The translations under genes and the position numbers were made by a program. This document shows, one piece after another, positions 1 to 10,552 of a stretch of 20,406 nucleotides of DNA. This stretch comes from Ichthyophonus hoferi (taxonomy: Eukaryota > Opisthokonta > Ichthyosporea > Ichthyophonida > Ichthyophonidae). The stretch covers positions 16,919 to 37,324 of the forward strand of contig NAOQ01000454.1 in NCBI GenBank assembly GCA_002751075.1, given 5' to 3'. The notes below the pieces were generated by a model. That model did not search any database and was not told the origin of the DNA. It was given only the letters and a program-made list of their open reading frames with translations. Within the stretch, counting starts at the first letter, position 1. Each line of letters opens with the position of its first letter.

Positions 1-24
1 ATATATATATATATATATATATAT
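1..24. repeat. (AT)n microsatellite at left edge
   Basis: A pure run of alternating A and T starts at the first base, so its full length is unknown. It is a simple dinucleotide repeat. Confidence 0.95.
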
Positions 25-167
25 TATAGCCTCTTTATCTCTTCTATTCAACCTTACGTACTATCTTATAATACTTGCCAACAAATAGTAAGATATAAAT
101 ATCAATGAACCATCCGTTGCTTCAAAACCTGTCCTACTCTCTTTTAATAATCGTTCTGCCCTTCTAG

Positions 168-940
168 AACACCTCCATGGCAGGTAACCTGTTGATTAGC
201 AACGATGACTTAAAGAAAATGGCCGTATACCCATATGAGGAACTAGGTATGCCTCTACGTTATAATCCAAAGGCAATATTTTAGTAAATTACAATATAAC
301 CATAGTATTGTTTCTATTGTTACATGCTCCCTTCCTTTTATAGATTCATTTCAGTAGATATTTGAGTCCGAAACCAAATATTAATACCAGCAAATAATAG
401 CAGATTGCTGTAATAGCTTAATTGTAATTTTGCACCTGAAATATAATTAATACAGTACTACACATTGGAAATCTCCTGCATAAACTTAGTTTTTATTAAC
501 ATTGCCTCTAATAGAATCACTGGACCTTCCCATACTGAGGGGATGGCGACGTGATTTTTTGGGTGAAGATTTATTAGCCTTGAAGAGAGGAGATGCATCT
601 TTGGTAGGACTACCTCTCTCTTGTCAGCCTTATTAGTACACACAATAGTACACACAAGATAGCTCTGGTGTTGCCATTCATAATTTATATTAGCCGAGGT
701 TTACTTTTCATGCTCAAACCCTATTTGTTTTCAACCTATGAAAAAGATAACTAAATATATTTTCTTGCATCACTCTGGTGTGGAAAAAAATTAAAGAGAA
801 GGATAGAAAGAAAGGAGAGGTACTCCTTGTTATACATCACTATGTTGTAGGAAATGTGCTAGTATATCGTCTAAACTATTTCCTTAACTCCACAGAGATG
901 GGTTCCAGACAAGAAAACTTTGGAGCTGATCCGGAGCTAA
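168..940 (+). CDS. Possible last exons of a gene entering from the left (unidentified)
   Basis: A pyrimidine-rich stretch ending in CTTCTAG (to 167) looks like a good 3' splice site. It is followed by an open frame containing LISNDDLKKMAVYPYEEL up to a GT at 247 (phase 1). One in-phase continuation uses a 23-base exon 797-819 (KDRKKGE) and a last exon 896-940 that reads RWVPDKKTLELIRS and stops at 938-940. Alternatives are no splicing, which ends at a TAG at 282-284 after GMPLRYNPKAIF, or splicing 246 directly to 896, which gives another tail ending at 984. I do not recognise the product. The acceptor of the 23-base exon is weak, and a gene start at ATG 177 cannot be excluded. What I see is open frame plus splice-like sites; the gene itself is inference. 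Confidence 0.3.
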
Positions 941-984
941 TTACAGTATTCCTACTAGCTTGTGATTTATCTTATTACTGTTAA

Positions 985-2153
985 AGGAAGTAAATAAAGG
1001 CGGTAGATATAAAGTTATATTAACTGTCCTAATAAAAAGATTACATATACCACTACAACGGGACTTGGAGCTTCAAGAGTACACGATTCAATAGTAACGA
1101 CAGGAATTTTATATAGCAACTTGTTATGTGTAATAACAGTGTTAAATACAGAAAATAGTCGAAGTGGTTGTTACACCTCTTTTTAAGTTTTAATAGAAGG
1201 AATATTCTTATAATTATACGGCTTATAATGTAAAGAAATATATATTGTAATACTCTATTCTAATTACTCTATATAATATATTCGCTCTTAATATTCCGTT
1301 GTTGCTATGTCGGTTTAAACGTAATCCATATTATATCGTCATAACTTTAGAGGAGGGTAAATCTTAACTCCTATTCCAATCATATTTTATTTCAATATTA
1401 ATAAAATAATTAAGAGGCATTGATATACGTTTTTATTATTTAAATTTTAAATTTATCATTATCCTATTAATTATTATTTTACGGAGATTATATTATATAT
1501 ATGTGTTGACAAGTATTTGATCTTGGATATTATTTTGTCCAATATTATCCAACAAATCTATCTAGATGATTAGTTATTATTATTTAATGATAACTATTTA
1601 TCAGTTATATTTTAAGATAAAAATTAAAAGCAATAAAGAAATAATAAGGTAAAGATTGTAGATCTATCACGCACGTTAATAGGCGCCAACATGGTTGGGG
1701 TGGCGGGCTATTAAGCAGTCACCGTTATAGTTTGAAATTATTGCCCTGCTATAGTGGCCATTATTATTATTATATAGGGGTTAGAGGAGTGTAGTGCTTT
1801 TATTTTTATTATTATTTTTAATTTTCATATTTTTTTCTCCTTTTAATTTACTTTGCTTTATTACCTATACGTCATCACTGAGTCACTTCTATATAGTCAG
1901 GGTGCCATATAATACTCTATTTCTGGACGGTATGTAGTGCTTGCTAGCTATAATTAGTTGCATTTTGACAATATGTTATGGTTATAATCAGGGAGGATAT
2001 TTCTGTGGTTAGTAGAGTCAACCCCCCATGGAAACCTTACAGTGTCTTCTAGGCGATCGACCTCTTTATTCAAATACACTTAGGGCTACCAGTTCACATG
2101 TGCTTCAGAAGTTATTCTGTTTATGAACGTAAAGGTTAATTCAGGGTCACCTT
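985..2153. other. AT-rich intergenic stretch
   Basis: No open frame with protein-like content was found on either strand. The stretch holds AT-rich and ATT-rich low-complexity DNA (for example around 1755-1830), a short imperfect inverted repeat at 1523-1552 and a small GC-rich patch at 1681-1712. The BET promoter probably lies somewhere between here and 2420, but I cannot place a TATA box or start site. Confidence 0.6.
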
Positions 2154-2348
2154 GTTAAGGTGTCTACTTCTAAGACTGGAAATTTTCCGTTTTATTTAGA
2201 ATGGACTGACAAAAATACAGTAAAACACAATAAAAAAGATTTGAGTTTTTTTAAAAAAAAGACCGGGATTTTATGGTTAATTTAATATTATAAACCCGGT
2301 CATTATATATTGCGAACCAAAGTAAAGTGTCCTCGGACACACCTTAAC
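2154..2348. repeat. Nested inverted repeats, possible small MITE
   Basis: The outer arms are GTTAAGGTGTC at 2154-2164 and GACACACCTTAAC at 2336-2348, which are inverted copies apart from two extra bases. Inside lies a second inverted repeat, GACCGGG at 2261-2267 and CCCGGTC at 2295-2301, whose stem extends into the flanking A/T bases with a small bulge. The inner part is AT-rich and non-coding. About 195 bp with inverted ends fits a non-autonomous DNA transposon or a structured upstream region. I see no clear target-site duplication, so the call is tentative. Confidence 0.35.
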
Positions 2349-2421
2349 ACAATTAAATACACCCAAGAGAGATTTTTATTTCACTACTTACTTGTAATTT
2401 GACAACGGTCTTTGCAGGAGA

Positions 2422-2457
2422 ATGCGTGATACAGCATTATCTACCAGCACTCTATAA
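2422..2457 (+). promoter_or_regulatory. Upstream ORF in the likely BET 5' leader
   Basis: ATG at 2422 opens an 11-codon frame that ends with TAA at 2455-2457, 20 bases before the BET start at 2478 and in another frame. It follows a CTTTGCAG 3'-splice-like site ending at 2417, so it is probably inside the mature leader. If it is transcribed, it could lower initiation at the main ATG. Its presence in the mRNA is inference. Confidence 0.4.
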
Positions 2458-2477
2458 GGGCAGGCAGCCTGATTAAT

Positions 2478-5400
2478 ATGGATGATAGTAACGCAGTCAA
2501 TGGGGGTACACCTCTAGATAGCCCCAAGAGGCCCCTTGCAGAGCTAGAGGAAAAGTGAGTATATGTAATATTATATATTCTACTATAGCTATATTTATAG
2601 GTTATAGGTTATAGGTTATAGTTTATCTATGTTCTCTCACTCTCTCCTTTCCTCGGGTATATGGCTGTTTCTTATTTTATTCCCTCTATAAGCCTACTTC
2701 CTTTCTCCCTTATTCTCTTCTTTCTATTCTATCTTTCTATTTCAGGGGTATTTATCCCTATTTATTATCACTTACCAGCTATGTACAACTACGGCCCTTC
2801 CTTCAGTGCTATGTTTACCTGCACTACCATTTATTATTTAACCCTTTGTTTCATATTGCATTTAAATATCTTGATATGAGGCATACTTCTAGATTCCACC
2901 CTAGCCTCAAATACTACAACCGTCCCAGCCAATACTTAATATTTAGACTACCGATATATATATGTATATTTCTCCTATGTATTTTTTTATTATTTTTTTT
3001 TATAGTAATTATTATAATACACCCATATATAGGTTTAGCCATTATCTCTTCCTATTCTGCTCTCCATATCTTTCTCCCTGTCTATTTTTTTCTTCTTTTT
3101 CTATGGCTATGTTGTTTGTTGTCGATACTCGTTTACCATTTATTGATGTTGGCATCCCACCACACACGGCCTTATATATATATATATGTATATATTGGGG
3201 CTAACCCTATTTTATTATCTTAGTACAGCTAAACGGATTTGCCTTGAGACAATTAAAGATGATCTAGGATTGGACCTCTCTGAAGAGGAAGAGGAAGGTG
3301 AGTGATATGCCACCAATAGGGACAAAGGAATATGAGGGATTATGAGTTATGCCTTATTAATCTTCATGCAAACACACCATATACTGCCTTATATATTGCT
3401 ATGTTTCTCTTAGCTTTTCTATTATGCTGTCTACTCATATGGTTACAGATATTCCTTTGATAGTGCCTGGAGGAGGGGAGGGGAGGGGAGGAAGGTATAC
3501 ATGCATATAGAGAGATTAGTAACGTAAAACCCTATTGTAGGTAAGGATGAGGCGATAGCAGCCATACTAGACGATGCTCCAGGAATCGCATTAGACCCAG
3601 TGGATTCAGGGATACAGTCTATACCTTCCCTTATTAATATAGGCCCATTACCTGTTTCTCCTACCATATCATGTGATCAAATAGGCCAACTGCACCCTGA
3701 CTTGCCAATCATTTCAAGCCAGTTGTTAGATGAGATATTATTGAATGATACGGCATCTCTAGGAGTAGAGACTAATATTCCACAGCATAATGATATAGAT
3801 AATCAGGACATATGCCAATTAAATAGCTTGATTAAACCGGATGCCGATCAAACAGTTGAAATAAAAACTGAAATGAATGTCTCAGAGACCACTAAGATTG
3901 CGGTAGAGAGCCGTGATGCAACACAAAAGGACAGAGAGGAAGATAGTAGTGTACATACGAAGGGGACAGCGGAGGTAGAGGGTGACGTGAAGAGCGAAAA
4001 TTTAGAGGATAAGAATATCCCTCTACCTACCGAGTCTGATCTCTTAGATCTCCCTCTACCTGTCTCTACCTCTCCCTCTTTACCGCTTACCCCCTCTCCA
4101 ACCTTATCTTCTATCTCTCCATCAAATATTGGTATGGACCCCGTCACTACCTCATTACCTCAGCCTACAACTGACCCCAATTCACAACCAACCAATCAAA
4201 TAAAAACAGAAGGGGAGGGGGATACCCTGCTAGAGGCAGATGTCCAATTAGAAATGATCAAAGACACCACTACCATTACTAGCAGCACAGATATAGAGTG
4301 TAAGGATGAATGTATTTTACCCAGTCAGCCCCCTGCCCAGGACATACCTACTCCATCCACGGACAGCCCTACACGGTCCCAGTCCCCCCCACAACCCCTA
4401 CCTACCACCACCCCCTTACTCCAAATGGAACAGAACCACGTTTCATCAGAGGTAGAGGGGCAGTCTACGGTACCTTCCAGCCAACCCTCTCCCGTCAAAC
4501 AGCCTTCGAATGATATTACAGCCCCTAGCGAACCTGTCAGTGGGGGAGTGGTGGAACCTACCACACGGCCCACTACAGTAGATAGTACCAATACGCACAA
4601 TAGAGCCCCCGTAGAGGTGTCAGAGACCAATGAGAGTGATGACTCGGATAGTTCGTCTGATTCGGATTCGGATTCAGAAGATGAAGAGGATGAGGCTGCA
4701 GAGATAACCAATGAGACAGATGATAATATAGCGATACCGCCTTCACATGACCAGGTTTGTTAGTGATTGGAAGGTTGAGGAGGATTTGAAGTAGGGTGTG
4801 TGACCAGGAACCAATAGTGTACCTTATTATCTCTATCCTAAATTAAATAATCTATTGGTTCTTGCTACCTTGATATATGTTGTTTATTAATGTGTTTTTT
4901 ACACCTCCTTCATTTGCTTATTTTTATTTTTTCTTTCTATTATTTATTTATAGTGTCATTAATTATGTTAATTAATACTATGACTCCATTGATTACCATG
5001 TAGTAATTCACCGCTTCTCCTCCAATATACAATTAGAGACATTTCAAGTTTCCAAACATATTTTAAATACTGCTTGTACCTACTTGAGATGTTAATATGA
5101 TTGTAAACAGGACACACCATCATTATAGTACCCAATGATCATCACGTGAGCGATACATATATATACAATCATTTGTTTAATTATCTTTCCCTGTCATAGT
5201 CCAATGTTTATATATGGCAGCCTCTCTAGACCATCACTCATTTTTTTTCATTTCACCCAATTACTACTACATAATTTGTTTTTATTTCTAGTAATGGAGA
5301 GCTTTAATCGTACCAACTTGTAGCTTTAACTGTACCAAATGCTACTATTATCTAAGTGCAGTCACTTCTTAATATAGCGTCTATTATATTCTATTATATC

Positions 5401-8324
5401 TTATATTATTAGATTTCATCCTATTATAGTCAATGACCTCCCTCTAATCGCTTCCTGCCCACCTATATGTAAACGGCTTCTTATTATATATCTATCTATA
5501 TTTAGCCAGCCTTCCGAGTACCTGAGCGTCGAACAACCAATCAGTTGTATTACCTTGAAAACACTTTGATCAAGGCCATATGGAAGCATAAGGACAGCTG
5601 GCCCTTCCAGAAACCTGTGGATTGGCAGGTACATCTAGAAGGGGAGAAAGGAGGAGCAAAAGGGTTGGGTCAGGTCCAATAGGGTTAATGGTTAATATGA
5701 TGTATGTTTATGTATGGCCAATAGGCACTACTGTACATATACATTCATTACCACATTATGCCTATTATAATATGGGATAAGCTACTCGCCAGACAGTTCT
5801 CTCTTCTCTCTCTATCTCTTATACTAGGACCACTAACCCCCTCTCCCATTTACATTTATGTACATAAAACCCCTTAGGTTTATATGTAAGACATCCATTA
5901 ACTCATGCACATACACATACCTACCCGCCTACCTATCTATTTACATAAACATACATACATACATACATATATGCTCTCCCCTGTACCTTCTCCCACCTAT
6001 ACCCCTATATCCCTCTCTACCTTCCACGCATCCCCTTACATACAGACACTTAATATTCCCGATTATCCCAACATTATTAAACATCCAATGGACCTTGGTC
6101 ATATACGAAAACGACTAGAGGGTCGTACATACAAGAGTGCACAGGAGGCCATTGCAGACATACAGCTAACATTCTCTAACTGTCATGTATACAATCCCCC
6201 CGGGTCCGATGTAGTTGTGATGTGTGAACGTTTAGAAGCCATGTTTGCAAGAAAGTTGGAAAAGATGCCCCCGGTAGGTGGTGTGTACTGTTTGTTTCTG
6301 GATGGGCTAGTTATTACCCTACACCTTTCTTTCCCCGTGGTTATATGGTTATATTTCTATATGTATTTGTTTATCTCTTGTTCACCATTTATGTTGCTAA
6401 TATTCTATTACTAATATCTAATTATTGGATAATGTATACCAACCACGATGCCCTACTATTACATACCATAACCCTTAAACATATAGGCATAGGTACCTAT
6501 GCACTCTGACACAAACTATAAAACCATGTATTGGTAGGTGGAGAAAGAGCTGTCGGCTGAAGAGGAGATGCAGTTGTGGGCCAATCTAATGGCCAAGAGA
6601 GAGGCGGACCGTAAATTACGAATAAAGAAGGGAGGGAGGAGTATAAAGAGAAAAAAACGACCAGGTGTGTGTTTTACTATTGGCTACATGCCATACTTTT
6701 GTACTTATTGTTCACTGGCTGCCATGCTTTAAAAAATATTTTTAATTAGTTTTTAGTTGCTTTTTTGTTTTGCTCTTAGTCTTAGCCTTTTGGTTTGGTT
6801 AAATAATACGTGTGATCGATTATGATGATTGGCTAATATATGCCTGATTAAATATGAGAGTATGACTATGACATGGTGGTGGGGGATAATGAGGATATGA
6901 ATGGTTTGCTATATGACAAGGATCATATATGATATAGGGGCGGATATGATTGTGTATCTGTGGTGGGGCAAGGACTGATTCCTTTGATATTTTGTTGATT
7001 ACAGCAGACAGCGGTGTGAAGAGGACTGACAGCAGGCCACCTAGTGTAAGCTTCTTACTCTCTCTCTCCCTCTCTCTGTAATATACAAACAATACCTACC
7101 ATCCACCCCTACGTATTACTCTTTACCTCTACCTATAACCCCCGGTACTCTGTGCTTTTTCTTAGCCTAATCCCTTATGCTGCATTATGGCTGTCCTCAA
7201 CAGACCCTACATGTAGTCATGACAGCCTAAGTATTAACTGCCTACTCGATATATCGCCACAGGGACCTAAAACCAAGAAAACTAAAATCGAATATATTGA
7301 ACCCCCAAGTCTTCCTAAGCGCCAGTCATTGGTAGGTAGTCATACTATACTAGTGCCTTTTCCAATTTCTCTATCTGTTATATGGTGTTTGTAAGTTAAA
7401 TTGGCTATAACAGGGCCTGACCCATAATGATGTGTATAGTAGAGGGAGGCCTAGTCTGATCTCTCACTACCTCTTGTCGCCTCTTACATCCCTTCCTATA
7501 TGTGCCCAGTTAAATATATCTAATGTGTTTGTTGTTTTTATCTACGGTATTACCGGACCACACCACACCGCCCTCTGTCTATCCCTAGCCTGCCCTCTCT
7601 CCCACCCTCCTCTCTCTCTTCTCTCGTGTCTTCTCTCTTTCTTGTTCACCCTTACCTATATACTCATTTATGTCTGTTTAAATTTCTGATTTACCATCTC
7701 GTTTACCTCATCCTCCTCCAATGGCCCTCATTATATGGTCTAACACCAATCATAACAGCCCCCTGTGCCTCTCCTATCAACACTATACGACACGCCACGA
7801 CAAGCCAAATATGGATCCAAGCCAGGGACGGCTAGCCAATCCTCACGGGGCAATGGTCACAAACCTGCCTTAGGGCCTCGTCTAAAGTTCTGTGCTCAGT
7901 TACTACGAGAAATGTTATCCAAGAAGGTGGGCACTGGGCAGAGTGAGGAGGGAGCGTGTAGATTGGGTATCTATATTTAGAAGTATATCATGTTAACACA
8001 CACAAAGTACAAGTAGGTATGGGTCTTCTTCTAGATGGGTCCCTATGATTGGGAGGAGGGGGAGTTGTGTACTAAGGGAGGGTTATGATTGGCTCACATG
8101 AAGCTATGGGCAAATATGTAATGGTCAATGGTGGTTGAACCATAAATTAACCAACCAGTGTCCTTCACAGCATGCAGCATACGCCTACCCATTCGTCGAA
8201 CCTGTCGATCCCGAACTGCATGGCTGCCCAGGTAACTACTACTCTCTCCTCTCATCATGACCGTGCTTGTTAATAATGTAACTGTATAGCAATTAGCATA
8301 GATATAGATCTGGTTAACCTACCT

Positions 8325-8358
<34 letters not shown>

Positions 8359-10552
8359 CAAATCCTATTTCCCATTGGTCACACCTTCAAGAAACTAAAG
8401 GTGATTGGCACACTAATAATATTCCTCCCCCCTGCTCAGACTACTATGATGTGATTAAGAAGCCCATTGATCTGAGTACTATTAAGCAGAAAATGGATAA
8501 TCGAGAGTACCCCACTCCCAACGAGTTTGCTGAGGAGATTCGACTAATGTTTACTAATTGCTATCGTTATAATTCCAAGGACAATGAGGTGTTTCGCATG
8601 GGTCGTATGTTACAGGTTTGTATTCTCATGGTTGTCAGAATAATCTTTGTTTATGATTGGCTACTGTGATAAACCAGCTTGCTGCATGGTCAACCACTAC
8701 TTTGCTATCACTTACTATTAGTTTTTTTTTTCAATGGTAGATTCTCTTTATTTTATTTTTCTAGCCTTGTATCGAAAATGCCTTCCTGCCATAGCACGTC
8801 CAATCTCCATGATCGTTGACCAATGAGCATTGCTAATGTTAATTATCCTCACGGGTATACATACACTCATGTATATACATATATACTTCTACCCCAATCA
8901 TAGGATTTCTTTGAAGTACGGTATGCCCTTCTACCCAATGAGGACGGACCTGATCTGATCTATGACGGCGACGAGGTTGTTATATTTGTTATTATGTTCT
9001 ATCTGTATTTCCCCTGTTCTCTCTATCTTATTCTCTATGTATTCACTACCCAACAGGATAGTGCTCACCAACCCTTTTTATAAGACGCTACTAATTATGT
9101 ATGCATCCTCCACATTGGCTCTAGTATGGTGACTTTGGTATGACTTATTATATTGTAGGGGTCAAATGCCATAATTTGGTAATGATATAAAGTGATATAT
9201 AACCAATCGTTTGTTGTTATCCAGGACTTGGCCGGCAATCCATCAAATAAAAAGAAAAATTCCAAAAAAACAATCAAGGTGTGTAATCCCTATACCATCT
9301 CATTTATTGGTAGATATATATATATATATACCTTTGCTGTATTGGATGATCTACCCCCTTATTTACCAGTACTCGCCATATATAGTCATAAATAAAAACT
9401 GCAGTTTTTATTTTGATATTTCATTGGTAGTACAGTACATTCATATTTACTTTTTCTTTAGCCAATCTCCTGGGGCGATTATTATTGGCCTCACCCAATC
9501 CTGTTATATATAAACATTCCATATTTACTTTGCCCATTTATTATGTATTCCTTGTTGATGCTATGTTATGATACTTAACATATCTTTATATACATCTTCC
9601 TTACCATAGGAGATGCAACGTGAATATCAAGAAAAACAACGCGAAAAGGAAATAATGTTGAAGACCAAACAGGAGGATAGGCTTAAAAAGATGAGAGAAA
9701 AAGAAAAGGAAAAGATGTTGCGACAAAAACAGAAAGAGAAAGAAAGAATTACTAAAGAAAGACGAGACAAAAAAGAAGGGAAAGACAGAACAAAGAATAT
9801 AAAGGACAGGAATAGCGGCAAGGGTAAGCTCTCCAGCCAATCTAAGAGATCATCCGCTACAACATCTAAGAAGGCTTCTAAGAAGGGTGCGGCTCCTCTG
9901 CCAATGAACTTTGCTGAAAAACGTGCCCTTAGTAACGCAATCAACAAATTACCTCCGATCAAGGTGCCGAAAATTCTGGAAATTATCCAAAAACATATGG
10001 AACTATCACAAACACCACAAGAGGAGATAGAAATTGATATTGATAGTTTGAGTGCTGCAGCCCTAAGAGAGCTGGAGGCGTACGTCATTTTAGTACATAA
10101 CTCGGCCAAAGTTAAACGGGCCCCAGCTAGGAAGCCAAAGTCTAAGTCAGCCACTAGTAAAAGGTGGGTAGGGTAGGGCATAGGTGTGTGGCATCTATTT
10201 CCGGTAATGGCAGGCTATGTTTTATACTATATATCAATCTGTTCCCTCTCTTGTCCCTTTGGTTTATTCGTATTTACATGCTTGTATTCCTATTCTACAT
10301 GGTTGCGGTAGTAGTATGTCTAAGTAACTTTGCATCATGGGGTAAGATTAGGCCTATTGACTCACAAAGCTGTAGCCCTGTATTTATAATGGGTACACTA
10401 TGGCCATTTACTCTCCGCCATCACCCTGATAACCTTGCTCTCCCTCCAGTACCAAGAACAAGCCTGCCAGCAGTGAAAGTGACAGTAGTAGCAGTAGTTC
10501 CACTAGCAGTTCGTCCGGCTCGGGTTCTGATTCAGGCTCCGACAGTGATTAG
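2478..10552 (+). CDS. BRD2/3/4-like: BET family double-bromodomain protein (BRD2/3/4, fs(1)h type), complete, 15 exons
   Basis: Nuclear reader of acetylated histone tails that couples chromatin marks to transcription (family knowledge). Exons: 2478-2554, 3224-3297, 3541-4754, 5506-5628, 6046-6273, 6538-6664, 7005-7045, 7263-7331, 7759-7926, 8171-8231, 8440-8615, 8904-8975, 9225-9278, 9610-10163, 10450-10552. All are GT-AG and in phase, giving 1046 codons. Bromodomain 1 spans about residues 467-570: WPF shelf at 487-489, acetyl-lysine-binding Asn 546 in CHVYNPP. Bromodomain 2 spans about 690-800: Asn 772 in CYRYN, but the shelf reads YPF (Tyr 713). A Lys/Glu-rich coiled-coil-like stretch (830-900) precedes the ET domain (about 925-992: [37 protein letters not shown]) and a Ser/Asp tail. 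Residues 51-455 are a disordered S/T/P-rich extension ending in an acidic Ser/Asp block. I see no long BRD4-type P-TEFb-binding tail, so it resembles BRD2/3 or short BRD4 forms. The start is the first ATG in frame with exon 2. Confidence 0.95.
2600..2620. repeat. GGTTATA x3 tandem repeat
   Basis: Three exact 7-base units lie just inside intron 1 of the BET gene, 46 bases after its donor. No function is evident. Confidence 0.85.
2661..3223 (+). other. Intron 1 body: pyrimidine-rich, no gene
   Basis: Open frames exist here only because the sequence is T/C-rich, and they read as hydrophobic low-complexity peptide. The intron ends at TTATCTTAG (3223). The nearby ACAG at 3225-3228 would bring a stop codon into frame, so the first AG is the one that keeps the BET frame open. 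Confidence 0.7.
3469..3495 (+). repeat. G-rich tract in intron 2
   Basis: Tandem GGGGA units on the + strand, flanked by GGA units, lie about 45 bases upstream of the exon 3 acceptor (AG at 3539-3540). The spacing of G runs allows at least a two-layer G-quadruplex in the nascent RNA. The effect on splicing is inference. Confidence 0.7.
4755..5505 (+). other. Intron 3 with a 10-bp perfect inverted repeat
   Basis: The largest BET intron (751 bp). It holds GAACCAATAG at 4808-4817 and its exact reverse complement at 4852-4861, separated by 34 bases, so the RNA can form a hairpin near the 5' splice site. A TGATTGG motif sits at 4764-4770. The rest is AT-rich without coding signal. The acceptor is TTTAG ending at 5505; the later AG at 5508-5509 would break phase. 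Confidence 0.7.
5944..5971. repeat. CATA tetranucleotide run
   Basis: About five tandem CATA units, ending in alternating AT, lie in intron 4 of the BET gene within a C/T/A-rich stretch. A simple repeat. Confidence 0.8.
8328..8357. repeat. (TA)n microsatellite in BET intron 10
   Basis: A run of about 14 TA units lies between exons 10 and 11. A simple repeat and a likely length-polymorphic marker. Confidence 0.9.

Noticed and set aside
896-984. Alternate last-exon reading ending at 984
   Set aside because: Possible in phase from 246, but the peptide is less protein-like than the reading that stops at 940; mentioned as an alternative only.
2661-3223. Overlapping + strand open frames in BET intron 1
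   Set aside because: Low-complexity hydrophobic peptides from T/C-rich DNA between a good donor and acceptor; no domain or conserved pattern.
3848-4711. Minus-strand open frames opposite BET exon 3
   Set aside because: Ser/Gly/Val-rich mirror of the S/T/P and Asp-rich codons on the + strand; the sense frame is explained by splicing into the bromodomain.
9601-10181. Minus-strand open frames opposite BET exon 14
   Set aside because: Phe/Leu/Ser-rich antisense of the Lys/Glu coiled-coil and ET codons; the ET domain on the + strand is clear.
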